Positions 24,236 to 37,458 are shown, counted from the stretch's first letter. The stretch is DNA of 64,000 nt from Niebla homalea (GCA_019925105.1 JAHGAU010000027.1:434001-498000); one strand, 5' to 3'. Notes: generated by a model not told the origin, from the letters alone. A program made the numbers and translations.

Positions 24236-27200
24236 AATAAAGCTTATTAAACGGGGAAGGGTAAAATACAATAATTAATAACGTAAAAAGAGAAAGCTTA
24301 TAACGATATTAACCTTTAAAGTTAACCGCTTAACCGGAATTATTATCGCAATAAAAAAACCAAAATAAATAACGTTTAACCTTAAAGAGAAACCGTTTAT
24401 ATAAATAAAAATTAATAAAAAAAGCTTAACGGACGTTAATATTTAATATATTTACGTTTTTAAAAATAATATAATATAATATATATAAGGAAATAATTAA
24501 AGTTATAATACTGATATTTAAATTTAAAAAAATAAAGGATATTAATATTATAACAATATAAAAACCGTTATATAATCCGTATACTTATTCTTTAATTAAT
24601 CCGGGAAATAATTTCTATTTAACCTTTAAGGATAATAAAATAATATAAATATACTTCTTTATTAATAAAAAACTAAATATAAATAATTAGGACATTACTT
24701 ATTACGGAAAGAACCTATATATACTCCGGATTATATAAAAAGGGGATATTAAGGATAATTTAAATATTTATAATACGTATAATCCGCTATTAATTAATAA
24801 GAAAAAACCCTTTATAATCTTATTACTTAAGAATATTATAATTATATTTAATAAGTATCTTTTAATAAAGGACTTTAATCTTTATTACGTTTAATAAAAC
24901 GAAAACGGTCATACGATTAATTATACTGAATTTAAGGAATTATTAATAATTATTATACGGTTTAATTTTATATTATTAACGTTAAAAGGGGCTATTATAT
25001 AAAAAAGTTATAAACTTAAGATTATAATTAACTTAATATTTAACTCGGAAAATATTATTAATTCAATTATAATATATAGACCTTAAAAGGACTTAAAATA
25101 CGGTTTAAATTACGTCCTGATATAAATAACCTTAAATTAATCCGTTAATATAACTTTATTTTTACCGTTTAAATAAACGTAAAAATTAATTAAGGAAATT
25201 AAGGTATTTATAAAAATGGTAAAAATAATATCTTAATTAATAAAGCTCCCCCGGCTTAATAATAAGGAATAAATCGACCGTTTTATAAAGTAAATAATAA
25301 AAGCTTTAAATAAAGTAATTAATATTATAATCTTAATAATAAAGCCGTCTTAAAAAGTTAAAACCTATTAAAATAAAAAATATATAAAAATAATTATAAA
25401 AATAAAAGCGCTTATAAAGTAAATTATTAAGTATAGGAATTAAGAGACACTTTAACGGTTAAAAAAAACTTAAAAAAAAAAGGAAAAAATTATCCGGAAA
25501 ACTAAATAAATATACTTCCGGGCTATAATATATAACTTAATAATTTCCTTTTATAATATTTAAAAGTTAATAAAATACGGTAAAGAATAAAGTAAAAAAC
25601 TTAAATTTATTTTTAAGTTTTTACCTTTAAAAAGATTAAATAATACGGTAATAAATACCTTTAATAATAAAATTAAGGCTCTTAAAAAGGCGTTCTTTCC
25701 CCCGTTACCGGAAGTTAACTTAATAGATATTAACGGTATAATATATTTTAAATTAATAATAATAAGTAAAATAATAACTTAAGAAATAATAATTAAAATA
25801 ATTAATAAATTAAAGAAAAATAAAACCTTTAAATTTAATAATATATTAAATAAATTCCTATTTATAATAACGTTATTATTTAATAAGGTTTTTATTTATT
25901 TATTTTAAGCTTATTTTAATATAGGATATTATTTTTATAAATTTAAAAAGGTTAAGACGATTATCCTTAAAAAGCTAATTAAGTTAAATTATTCAGAGGT
26001 AAAATTATATAAACCTATAATATTCCTTTATACGTTAAGGAAGGCTTTAAAGACGGTAATTATAAAGATCTTAAGTAATTACGTAAAAAAATATAAGTTA
26101 CTCCTTAATTAATAAATAAAAGTAAAAAAAAAACGGTTGACAGAAACGGCTTTTAAAGGCTTAATTAATAACGTATATATAATATAAAGTTATAAGAAAA
26201 AGTATATTATAAATCTTTTTTCCTTAAATATTATAAAAACGTTTAATAAAATAAATTATTAAAGGTTACTATATAATTTACGGAAAAAAAGGGTTTTACC
26301 TTTCCTTATAAATTAAATAAAATTTTTTTTAAATAATTAAGCAATATTAATTAACCTAAGATAAAAGATAAATACGATAAAGTTTATAATAATAAGGATT
26401 CCTTAAGGGTTATTTATCTTTTTAATTTTATTCTTATTCTTTAACGGCCTATTTATTAAAGACTTAATAAAGCTAAAATAAAAAATTTAAATAAAAGGTT
26501 TTATTAACGATATTTACCTTTTAATTTATAATACGTTTATTTATATAAATTATTTAAAATTAAAATAAGCCTATAAAATCTATTTATAATAAATAAAAAT
26601 ATATAAAGTTTAATTTACCCCGTATAAATATAAGTTCATTTATATAATAAGGAGTTTAAAGCTATATAATATAATAATTATAATAGACTTAAGTAATATA
26701 ACGGTAAAACCGGAAATTAATATTAAAGTACTTAACTTATAAGTTAATAAGAAATTAACTTAAAAGGACTATATAAAAAAATTTAAAAGAAAATAATTTT
26801 ATAGGAAAAAGGCTTTATTTACTTTATAGCGTTAACGTAAAAAGCTATTTTATAAAAAATTAAAATTATTTATTAAGCGGTTATAAAGTTTACGATAACG
26901 TATATAATAATTATTTAATATATACTTAAAAATACGCTTAAATATAGGAAAAAGCCCGTTTAATAACTATAGAAAATCTAAAATTAATATTTAAGAATAA
27001 TAAGTAAAATATATAAAGTAACTCCCGTCTTAATACTAGAATCTAAGATTTTTATATTATTAATAAAATTGGTTTTAAATTAAATAATCGCTTAAATAAA
27101 ACTTAAAAAAAGTATAAACTTAATTACGTTAATAAGAAATAAACGTATTTATTAAAATTATAAAAAGCCTTAAATAAAAAAACGCAGAAAAACGGTATTT

Positions 27201-28240
27201 ACCCCGCTTATAGAAGTTAAATTAAAGTAAACCAAAAAAGAGTCAATTTAACTTACGTTTAAGAGGCTAACGTAGGAATATATAAACTTTTATTTAAAGC
27301 GAAAACGGCGGAAAAAAAGAAAATTATAAAAATAAAGTTAATAATAATTACCTTATAAATTATAAAGAAGTAAATAAAACGTTAACGTAAATATAAAGAA
27401 TCGATCCTTTAAAAGTGATAATACCCGGCTTTGGATAATAATAAGGTTATTAATAAGTATTTCCGGCGTTACGGGATTATAAGGAAAGGTAATAATACGT
27501 TAATAATTTAACTCCGGATAAATAAAAACGGTTTAATTTATTTCCTTTTTATTGTATATGCCGGTAATTAAATTATTATTAATTATAAATATAAATAATA
27601 AAAGTAAAACGCTATATACGTATTAATCTCCTATTTATTATTTAAGGAGCTTAAATTAAAATTAATTAAAAAAATAGGGATTAACGATTATTATTAAATA
27701 TTTATTAATAAAAAGGGTATTAAGGCGGCCGTTAAATTTATAATAATTATAAGTTTATTATTATAGTTTAATTTAATTAAGGAAATAAAAAAAATAGTTG
27801 AAAATTTAATTAATAAACCTCGCCGTTAACTTAAAGGTAAAAAATAATAACAAGAAAACTATACTTAATAAAGGGCTAAAAAGGCTATAAATACCGGGGC
27901 GGTATAAAAAATAATACTATATTAATTAATAGAGTCGTATAAATAAGGTAATAATAATATATATATTAATAAGGATATTTAATAATATAATTAGAATTCT
28001 GAAATTTTAATATTAAATAAACCTATAAAGTAACAGAAAAATAATAAATTTAAAGGTAACCTTTAAGTGGATTCGGTTATAATATTATAAGTTTTCTTAA
28101 AAAAGGCATATAAATAAATTCCTACTTTCTAAATAGCCGTAAATACTCTTAACCCTTAAAACGTAAGTAGAAACTGGGTGAATACCGGTTTTTATTCTTA
28201 ACGTTAAGGATATCGGGTTTTTTTACGGTTATTAATAAGG
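24236..28240 (+). pseudogene. LINE E ORF2: endonuclease-RT-RNase H, RIP-degenerate
   Basis: The endonuclease motif reads YLLIKDFNLYY at about 24855-24890 (family LVGDFNLHH). The reverse transcriptase shows GFLKGYLSF at about 26393-26420 (family GLPQGSPLSPxLF). The active-site box FINDIYLLIY follows at about 26505-26535 (family FVDDxxLLxY), with the first catalytic Asp changed to Asn. An RNase H start of the YTDGSxINxxxG type is expected at about 27550. It is clearer in a sister fragment at about 33517-33545, which reads YTDNQIN. Stops are frequent. The domain order matches I and Tad elements and differs from L1, which lacks RNase H. Confidence 0.82.
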
Positions 28241-28296
28241 CTAAATGGCCGAATATTAGGGAACGCCGGAATTAGCTTAACTAGATCCGTAGTATA

Positions 28297-28313
28297 AATC
28301 AATCAATCAATCA
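28297..28313 (+). repeat. (CAAT)n 3' tail of LINE E
   Basis: Four to five tandem CAAT units close the element directly before its target-site duplication. The same tail ends LINE C at 31460-31478 and, as ATTG on the minus strand, begins LINEs D, G and H. Confidence 0.9.
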
Positions 28314-28326
28314 ATATTTAACCTTA
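28314..28326. repeat. Target-site duplication of LINE E, right copy
   Basis: An exact repeat of 22533-22545. LINE D sequence resumes immediately after it. Confidence 0.9.
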
Positions 28327-29030
28327 AACCGTTATTTTTACCCTTTATTAACGCCTTCGTTACCGCCTTTAAAAAACCCTATAGCCGCTCCGCCTCCTTT
28401 AATTTTACCTTTACCTTTATATAAAAGTTTTTTATGCTTTTTAGCTTAATCTATAATATCGGTTAAGTCTTTAACGTAATATTTTTTTATTTTATTATAA
28501 AGAGTCCTTTTAAGGTTTTTACCGTTTCCTTTACCGCCCTTTTACCCTTATTTACCGGGCAACGTACCGTTTCCGCCTTTTACTTTTAATCCTTTAAAGT
28601 TTTATCCTCCTTATTAACTTTATTTCCCCTTTATATACCCTTAATAGTACTTTCGCCGCGGTTTTTTTGCCTTTTCCCCCCGCCCGTATCCCTTACCGTT
28701 AATATTATACCGGCCTTCTTACCCCCTTATTTACCTATTACCTCCATATTATTATTATACGTTTTATACGTTTTAATACGCGTATTTTATTAACCTTAAT
28801 TCTTTTACCTATTTTAAGCGTTATCCGGCTTATTATTATTATATTACTTATACGTATCGTCGCCGTTTCTATTAATATAAGTTACTTACCTATTTATTAC
28901 CTTATTCTTAATTATTACGCCACTTTTACTTATCGTACTTAATATATTTCTCTTATTATTATTAAAGCTATACGTATACGTATCGTTTTGGACCTCTGGG
29001 GTCCCTTTATTCGTCGCCATTTTTCTATCC
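28327..29030 (-). mobile_element. LINE D, 5' part (ORF1 N-terminus)
   Basis: The remaining 0.7 kb of LINE D beyond the LINE E insertion. The complement of 29018-29020 is the ATG of ORF1, and the 35 bp inside it (gacctctggggtcccttt...) match the start of LINE A almost exactly and are barely mutated. A short leader follows to about 29030 before the target-site duplication. Confidence 0.88.
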
Positions 29031-29041
29031 ATAAAATTATT

Positions 29042-29057
29042 CTAACGTTAATTATTA
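29042..29057. repeat. Target-site duplication of LINE D, right copy
   Basis: Matches 17437-17452 in 15 of 16 positions. The mismatch is C/T, consistent with RIP. Confidence 0.8.
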
Positions 29058-31478
29058 CTTATATAAATTTAAGGAAATAAAAACGATTATCCTTAAGAAG
29101 TTTATTAAGCCGGATTACTTTAAAATAAAGTCATATAAACCTATTATACTCCTTTATACGTTAAGGAAGGCCTTAAAGATAATAGTAATAAAGATCCTTA
29201 ATAATTATATAAAAAAACTATAGATTTCTCCTTAAATAATAAATAAAAGTAAAGAGAAGTCGGTTAATAAAAATAGCCCTTAAAGGATTAATCAACGGCG
29301 TATATACGGTATAAGGTTATAAGAAAAAGTATATTATAAGTTTTCTTTCTTTTAATATTATAAATATTTTTAATAAAATAAACCATTAAAAATTACTATA
29401 TAATTTAAGGAAAAAAGGGATATTATCTTTCTTAATTAAATAAATAAAGAATTTCTTAAGTAATTAAGTTATATCGATTAACTTAAAATAAAAAATAAGC
29501 TTAATAAAGCCCGTTATAACGGGGATTCCTTAAAGATCGCTTATTTTTCTTATATTATTTTTATTGTTTAACGGTTTATTAATCGAGGAGTTTATTAAGT
29601 TAAAATAGAAGGTTTAAGTTAAAAATTTTATTAATAATATTTATCTTTTAACTTATAATACCTTTATATATATAAATTATTTAGAATTAAAATAAGCTTA
29701 TAAAGTTTATCTTTAATAAGTAAGAATTTACGGGGCCCAATTTATACCGTATAAGTATAAACTTATTTATATAATTAAAAGCTTAAAGCTATATAATATA
29801 ATAATTATAATAAACTTAAGGAAAATTATAATAAAGCCGGATATTAATATTAAAGTCCTTAACCTTTAAGTAAATAAAAAGCTTAACTAAAAGAATTATA
29901 TAAAAAAGTTTAAAAAAAGATAACTTTATTAAAAAAAAACTTTATTTATCTCGTTATATCGATATAAAAAGCTACGTTATAGAAGGCCCGGACTATTTAT
30001 TAAGCCGTAATAAAGTTAACTATAATATATATTACGGTTATTTAATATATACCCAAAAGTATTTTAAGATATAAGAAAGAGTTTATTTAAATATTATAGA
30101 AAGTTTAAAACTGGTATTTAGGAATAATTAACGGTACCTATAAAGTAACCTTTATTTTAATATTAAAATTTAAGGTTTTTATACCGTTAATTAAGATTTT
30201 ATTAAATTAAATAATTATTTAAATAAAGCTGAAAAAATATATATATTTAATTATAATAATAGGAAACAGGTGGGTCCGTTAAAATCTTAATAAGCTTTAA
30301 GTTAAAGGGAATAAATTAAAGATATTTATCCTTCCTTTTATTAAGATAAAATAGGAATAAATTAAAAAAAAAAGGTTAACTTTACCGGTATCCCGGAAAT
30401 TAATTTAAATAGGTATAAATTCCCGTTAAATATAAGAAAAACTAAAATTAAAAAGATTTAAAAAGTAAAAGTTATAATAATTACCTTATAAGTTACGATA
30501 AAATAAACCGAACGTTAACGGAAATATAAGGAATTTATACCTTAAAATCGTTATTATTTAACTTTTAACGATAAAAAGATTATTAATAAGTATTTTTATT
30601 ATTATAATATTATAAAAAAGGGTAATAACGTATTAACGATTTAACTCCGGACGGGTAAAAACGGTTTAACTTACTTCCTATTTATTATATATACCGGAGG
30701 TCGGATAAACGTTAAATATAAATATAAATAAAGGAAGTAAAACGTTATATACGTCCTTATTTTTTATCTTTTATTTATAAAGGTTAAATTAAAATTTATT
30801 ATAAAAGTTAATATTTATAATTATCGTTAAATATTATTTATAAAGTAAGATATCCGGGTAGCCGTTAGGTTTATAATATTTACCGGATTATTATTATAAT
30901 TTAACTTTATTATAAAGATAAATAAGGTTATTAAAGACCTTATAAAGAAAGCCCGTTACCGGTTAAAGAAGAAAAAAAGAAACGGAAACCGGTTACGTTA
31001 ATTATATAAACCGGAAAGTATCTTTTATAGCCGTAAGGATATAATAATAAATACTTATTAAAAGTCCTTAAAGGAATTAACGGCGATAATAATATAAAAA
31101 AGGTACATATTAAACGTATAAATATTAATAAGGATATTTAAAGGTATTACGTAAGGTTAAAGTAATATAAAAATATAAAAAAGCGGAAGAGTAATAAGCT
31201 TAAAGATAGCCTTTATAAGGATATAATTATAATATTATAGATTTTCTTAAGGAAGTTAAAATATAAGAAGTATATAAATAGATTACCACTTTCTAAACGG
31301 CCATTAATATCCTTTACTCCGGGGATAAAGGGTGGAGGTTTAATAAACGCCGGTTTTTAGCTTAACGTTATAAGTATCAGGTTTTTACGGTTATTAATAA
31401 GGCTAAAAGGCCGCGTATTAAGGAACGCCGGAATTAGTTTAGCTAGACCCGTAGTATAAATCAATCAATCAATCAATC
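29058..31478 (+). mobile_element. LINE C, 3' part (RT, RNase H, tail)
   Basis: Continuation of LINE C ORF2 after the LINE D insertion. It aligns with LINE E from about 25935 to its end. It holds the RT core (active site near 29625-29660, expected FVDD) and the RNase H region, where about 30682-30715 reads YTGGRINV (family YTDGSxIN). It ends with the conserved 3' sequence at about 31420-31459 and a (CAAT)n tail at 31460-31478. Confidence 0.87.
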
Positions 31479-31492
31479 AATAATTGTTAAAA
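31479..31492. repeat. Target-site duplication of LINE C, right copy
   Basis: Matches 13505-13518 in 13 of 14 positions. The mismatch is A/G. Confidence 0.8.
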
Positions 31493-32758
31493 TTTAACAA
31501 TATAATTTATATAAAATAAGGTTAATAAGTTAATTAAAAATAATCTTAAAATAAAAAAAATTGAATTAAATAAAAACGGATAAAAAACCATAATAAATAA
31601 TATAAAAAAAAGGAAAATTATTATAATATTAATCTTTAAGTTTAACCGTTTTAAAGCGATAATAATAATTATAAAAAAATTAAATTAAATAATACTTAAC
31701 TTTAATAAAAAACCGGTAACTTAAATAAAAGTTAATAAAAAAGCTTTAATAGAAATTAATATATAATATATTAATACTTTTAAGAATAATATAATATAAC
31801 ATATAAAATAAAATAAGTAAAACGGTATTATTAATATTTAAGTTTAAAAAAGGAAAAAACGTTAATATTATAATAATATAAAAGCTATTATATAATTTAT
31901 TTATATATTTTTTCATTAATCCGGAAAAGGAATTTTATTTAACGTTTAAATGGGATAAAATAATCCGGACGTATTTCTTTATAAATAAATGGTTAAACGT
32001 AAATAATTAAAACGTTACTTATTATAATAAGAATCTATATATACTTTGAATTATATAAAGAGAGAATATTAAAAATAATTTAAATATTTATAATATATAT
32101 AATCTATTATTAATTAATAAGATAAAGCTTTTTATAATATTATTATTTAAAAATATTATATTATTATTTAAAAATATTATATTTATATTTAATAAATAAA
32201 TTTTATTAAAGGACTTTAACCTTTATTATAATATATAGAATAAAGAAGGTTATATAATTAATTATACGGAATTTAAAAAGTTATTAATAATTACCGTAAT
32301 ATTTAATTTCTTTTTATTAATATTTTAAGGTATTATAACGTAAAAAAACCGGGGATTTAAAATAACGTTTAATTTAACGTTTAATATAAAAAGGATAATT
32401 AACGTAATAACGGTATATAAACTTTAAGAAGATTTAAAATATAATTTAAATTATATATTAATTTAAATAATCTTAAATTAATTTATTGATATAACGCCGT
32501 TAATACCGGTAAAAAAAGCGTAAAAAACGGTTAAGGGAATTAAGGTATATATAAAGGTTAAGGAGGTAATAACCCGGTTAACGGAATTTCCCCGGTTAAA
32601 TAATAAAAATTTTATTAATTTATTTATAAAACGGGTAATAAAAACGTTAAATAAAACAATTAATATAATAATTCCGATAATAAAACCGTCTTAAAGAGTT
32701 AAAACTTATTAAAATAAAAAATATACGATAATAATTATAAAAATAAAAACGTTATTTA
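31493..32758 (+). mobile_element. LINE B, middle part (ORF1 end and endonuclease)
   Basis: LINE B resumes after LINE C. The sequence aligns with LINE E from about 24175 to 25411, covering the ORF1-ORF2 boundary and the endonuclease domain. It contains a 21-bp tandem duplication (ttattatttaaaaatattat units at about 32140-32182) not present in the other copies. It breaks off abruptly at about 32758, where a stretch in the opposite orientation begins. Confidence 0.78.
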
Positions 32759-33277
32759 CCCCGTTTTTATCCTTTTTTATCTGGGACTTCTTAAGGTTTA
32801 ACCGGATCCGTTTAATCTTTACCGTTATAGTTAAGTATATATCCTTTTTAAGTTTTATTTAAATAATTACTTAATTAAAAGATAGCTTAATTAATAATAA
32901 AAAGATCTTGGGTTTTAATATTAAGATTAATATCGCTCTATATACGCCGTTAATTTTTTTAAGTATTGATTTTAAATTTTTTATAATTATTAAATAAGCT
33001 TTTTTTTTAAATTTAAGCGTATTTTTAAGAATATATTAAATAATTATTATATATATTATGACCGGCTTTATTATTCCTTAATAAATAATTTTAGTTTTTT
33101 ATAAAGTAATACTTTACTTTAATACCGTAAAATATATAAGATTTTTTTCTTAAGAGATTATTTTCTTTAAACTTTTTTATTATAGTTTTTTAAATTAAAC
33201 TTCCCGTTAACTTAAAAATTAAGGACTTTAATATTAACTTCCGGTTTTACTATAATTTTATGTAAATTTATTATAAT
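32759..33277 (-). mobile_element. Inverted LINE segment (RT region)
   Basis: About 0.5 kb matching the minus-strand LINEs. The core from about 32790 (GGATCCG at 32804-32810) to 33277 aligns with LINE D 18650-19130, which corresponds to element positions of about 4.1-4.6 kb. It lies between two plus-strand LINE stretches and has no tail, start or duplication of its own. An internal inversion of LINE B is the simplest reading. An independent truncated insertion is the alternative. The first 30 bases are not assigned. Confidence 0.65.
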
Positions 33278-33663
33278 TGAATTTAAAAAGGTTATAAGGG
33301 TAAAAATAGAAACGATTGCCCAATAAATTATATCGCGATAAATAAAACGTTAACGTAAATATAAAAAATTAACCCCTTAAAAACAATAATACCCGGCTTT
33401 AATTATAGAAAAATTACCGATAAGTACCTCTGCCGTTACGGGATTATAAGGAAAAATAATAACGTATTAACGATTTAACTTTAAACGGATAAAAACAGGT
33501 TAAAATATTTCCTTTTTATTACGTATACCGATAACCAGATAAACGTTAATTATGGATACGGATAAAGGAAGTAAAACGTATTTTATATATTTATTTTATA
33601 TTTATTATTCGCGGAGTTTAAAACGGGATTAATTAAAAAAAACCGGGATAAGTAATTATTATT
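33278..33663 (+). mobile_element. LINE fragment, RNase H region (probable end of LINE B)
   Basis: A plus-strand LINE sequence aligning with LINE E from about 27300 to 27680. At about 33517-33545 it reads YTDNQINVNYGYG, the clearest RNase H start in the window (YTDGSxIN). It ends where LINE F begins with its degenerate ATTG tail, so the original 3' end is beyond F and outside the window. It probably belongs to LINE B, with about 1.3 kb missing between 32758 and the inverted segment. Confidence 0.65.
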
Positions 33664-35291
33664 AATTAATTGATTAATTTATACTACGGATCTAACTAAG
33701 CTAATTCCGGCGTTCCTTAATACGCGGCCTTTTAGCCTTACTGGTAACCGTAAAAACCTAATACTTATAACGTTAGGGTAAAAGCCGGTATTTATCAGGC
33801 CTTTACCCTTTATCCCTTAAAATAAAGGATATTAACGGCCGTTTAAAAAGTAATAATTTATTTATATACTTTTTATATTTTAACTCCCTTAAGGAAATCT
33901 ATAATATTACGATTATATCTTTATAAAGATTATCCTTAAGTTTATTACTTTTCCGTTCCTTTATATATTTATATTATTTTAACTTTACGTAATACCTTTA
34001 AATATCTTTATTAATATTTACGTATTTAATATATACTTATTTTATATTATTATTACCGTTAACTTTTTTAAAGACTTTTAATAAGTGTTTATTATTATGT
34101 TTTTACGGCTATAGAAAATGCTTTTTAATTTATATAATTAATATAGCCGGTTTCCGCTTTTCTTTTTTTTTTTATTAATAATAAGTTTTTTTTATAAGGT
34201 TTTAAATAACTTTCTTTATTTTTATAATAAAGTTAAATTATAATAATAATCCGGTAAATATTATAAATTTAACGGTTACCCGGATACTTTACTTTATAAA
34301 TAATATTTAACGGTAATTATAAGTATTAATTTTTATTATAAGTTTTAATTTAATTTCCGTAAATAAAGGATAAAAAATAAGGATATATATAATGTTTTAC
34401 TTTTTTTATTTATACTTATATTTAGCGTTTATCCGGCCTCTAATATATATAATAAATAGGAAGTAAATTAAACCGTTTTTACCCGTTTAAAGTTAAATTA
34501 TTAATATATTATTATTTTTCTTTATAATATTATAGTAATAAGAATACTTATTAATAATCTTTTTATCGTTAAAAGTTAAATAATAACGACTTTAAGGTAT
34601 AAAGTTTTTATATTTTTATTAATATTCGGTTTATTTTATTATAATTTATAAAACGATTATTATAATTTTTATTTTTTTAATTTTTTTTACGATTAACGGA
34701 AGTTTATATATACTTAAATTAATTTCTAGGATACCAATAAAATTAATTTTTTTCTTAATTTATTTTTATTTTATCTTAATAAAAAAAAGGATAAATATTT
34801 TTAATTTATTTTTTTTAACTTAAGGCTTATTAAGATTTTAACGGATCCGTTTATCTCCTATTATCGTAATTAAATATATATATTTTTTTAGTTTTACTTA
34901 AGTAATTATTTAATTTAATAAGATTTTAATTAACGGTATAAAGACTTCAAACTTTAATATTAAAATAAAGGTTATTTTATATACCTTATTAATTATTTTT
35001 AAATATTGGTTTTAAACTTTCTATAATATTTAAATAAGCTTTTTTTTATATCCCGGAACATTTTTAAGTATATATTAAATAACCGTAACGTAGATTATAG
35101 CTAACTTAATTACGGTTTAATAAATAGTTTAAGCCTTTTATAACGTAGTTTTTTATATCGATACGGTAAGATAAATAAAACCTTTTTCTTATAAAGTTAT
35201 TTTCTTTTAAACCTTTTTTATATAATCCTTTTAATTAGGCTTCTTATTTACTTAAAAATTAAGGATTTTAATATTAATATCCGGCTTTATT
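33664..35291 (-). mobile_element. LINE F, 3' part
   Basis: A minus-strand LINE starting with a mutated ATTG tail (attaattgattaattt) and the conserved 3' end. It runs about 1.6 kb into the RT region and is then interrupted by LINE G at 35292. The rest of F must lie beyond the right edge, because G is still unfinished at 64000. No target duplication can be checked. Confidence 0.8.
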
Positions 35292-37270
35292 ATTGATTGA
35301 TTGATTGATTTATACTACGGATCTAGCTAAGCTAATTCCGGCGTTCCTTAATACGCGGCCTTTTAACCTTACTAATAACCGTTACCCTTTATCTTTTAAG
35401 GTAAAAGATATTAATAGCCGTTTAAAGAGTAATAATTTATTTATATAGTTTTTATATTTTAATTCCCCTAAGAAAATTTATAATATTATAATTATATCCT
35501 TATAAAGGTTATTTTTAAACTTATTATTCTTTCGCTCCTTTATTTATCTATATTATTTTAACCTTACGTAGCGCCTTTAAATATTTTTATTAATACTTAT
35601 ATATTTAATATATACCTTTTTTATATTATTATTGTTATTAACTTTTTTAAAGACTTTTAATAAGTATTTATTATTATATTTTTACGGTTATAAAAAATAT
35701 TTTCCGGTTTATATAATTAATATAACCGGTTTCCGTTTCTCTTTTTTTTTCCTTAACCAATAATAAACCTTTTCCGTAAGGTTTTTAATAATCTTATTTA
35801 TCTTTATAGCGAGGTTAAATTATAATAATAATCCGGTAAATATTATAAATTTAACGAATACCCGGATATTTCGCTTTATAAATAATATTTAACGGTAATT
35901 ATAAGTATTAACTTTTATAATAAGTTTTAATTTAATTTTTATAAATAAGGAATAAAAGATAAAAACGTATATAACGTCCTATTTTCTTTATTTATACTTA
36001 TATTTAATGTTTATCCGATTTCTAATATATATAGTAAATAGGAAATAAGTTAAACCGTTTTTATTTATTTAAAGTTAAATCGTTAATACGTTATTACCTT
36101 TTTTTATAATATTATAACGGCGGAGATATTTATTAATAATCTTTTTATTATTAAAAATTAAGTAATAATAACTTTAAAATATAAAGTCTTTATACTTCCG
36201 TTAATACTTAATTTACTTTATTATAATTTATAAGGCGATTATTATAGTTTTTAATTTTTAAATCCTTTTAATTTTAATCTTTTTTACGCTTAACGGGAAT
36301 TTATATACGTTTAAATTAACCTCCGGGATATTAATAAAGTTAATTTTTTTCTTAACTTATTCTTATTTTATCTTAATAAGGAAAAGGATAAGTATCTTTA
36401 ATTTATTCTTTTTAACTTAAGGCTTATTAAGATTTTAACGGATCCGCCCGTTTCTTATTATCGTAATTAAGTATATATATTTTTTTAATTTTATTTAAAT
36501 AATTATTTAATTTAATAAAACCTTAATTAACGGTATAAAGACCTTAAACTTTAATACCGGGATAAGGGTTACTTTATAAGTACCGTTAATTATTCTTAAA
36601 TATTAATTCTGGACTTTTTATAATATTTAAATAAGCTTTTTCTTATATCCCGGAGTAATTTTAAGTATATATTAAATAATTATAATATATATTATAATTA
36701 ATTTTATTATAGCTTAATAAATAATCCGGGCTTTTTATAACGTAACTTCTTATATTAATATAGCGAAATAAATAAGGCCTTTTTTTTATAAAGTTATTTT
36801 CTTTTAAACCTTTCTTATATAATCCTTTTAATTAAGCTTTTTATTTACTTAAAAATTAAGGACTTTAATGTTAATATTTAACTTTACCGTAATTCTATTT
36901 AAGTTTATTATAATTATTATATTATATAGTTTTAGGCTTTTAATTATATAAATAAATTCATATTTATACGGCGTAAATTAAGCCTTATAGGTTTTCGTTT
37001 ATTAAAGATAGACTTTATAGGCCTATTTTAGTTTTAAATAGTTCATACGTATAAAGGTACTATAGGCTAGGAAGTAAACGTTATTAATAAAGCTTTTAAC
37101 TTAAACCTTCTGTTTTAACTTAATGAGCTTTTCGATTAATAAACCGTTAAAGAATAGGAATAATACAGGAGAAATAGGCGATCCCTAAGGAATCCCTATT
37201 ATAGCGGGCTTTATCGGGCTTGTCTTTTATCCTAAGTTAATTAACGTAACTCGGTCGCTTAAGAAACTCT
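35292..37270 (-). mobile_element. LINE G, 3' part
   Basis: A minus-strand LINE starting with four ATTG units and the conserved 3' end. It lacks about 60 bp near 35375 that other copies have. It extends to the Copia-2 insertion at 37270. The last 120 bp before that junction keep more CA, TG and GC than the interior. G continues in three further pieces (42184-43395, 49201-50433, 63805-64000) and leaves the window still short of its 5' end. Confidence 0.85.
37266..37270. repeat. Target-site duplication of Copia-2, left copy
   Basis: The 5-bp actct is repeated exactly at 42184-42188, next to LTR ends of the TG...CA type. Confidence 0.9.
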
Positions 37271-37458
37271 TGATGTTATTGGTATACAACGTATTCATTG
37301 ATTCAGTTATCTAGGTATATGCGAGAAGAGCAAATCTATCTCCAAAGGATCCCGGCCGTTCTGAGATATACGGCCAGATGCTTTAATATATATAATACTT
37401 CTGAGTTAATACGTATATATACTGGATAATACTATAAGGAATTATTAATACTTTAATA
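37271..37458 (-). repeat. Copia-2 3' LTR
   Basis: 188 bp, aligned end to end with 41996-42183, ending in aata where the other copy has aaca. The outer half (37271-37380) keeps many CA and TG dinucleotides, while the inner half is RIP-mutated. Confidence 0.88.

Larger units (their letters stand above)
22546..28313 (+). mobile_element. LINE E: complete-length LINE copy, innermost in the nest
   Basis: This 5768-bp plus-strand copy is uninterrupted and flanked by an exact 13-bp duplication, so it is the best reference for the family. Order: a short leader (gatgaaa), the ATG at 22553, ORF1 with three zinc knuckles, ORF2 with endonuclease, RT and RNase H, a conserved 3' end (about 28255-28296), and a (CAAT)n tail in place of poly(A). 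The family fits the Tad/I branch of fungal non-LTR elements: two ORFs, zinc-knuckle Gag, GDFN endonuclease and RNase H. The interior is RIP-degenerate although this is the youngest of copies B to E. Confidence 0.92.

Noticed and set aside
28297..28313. CAAT repeats as a microsatellite or CRISPR-like array
   Set aside because: They sit exactly at LINE 3' ends in several copies and have no spacers.
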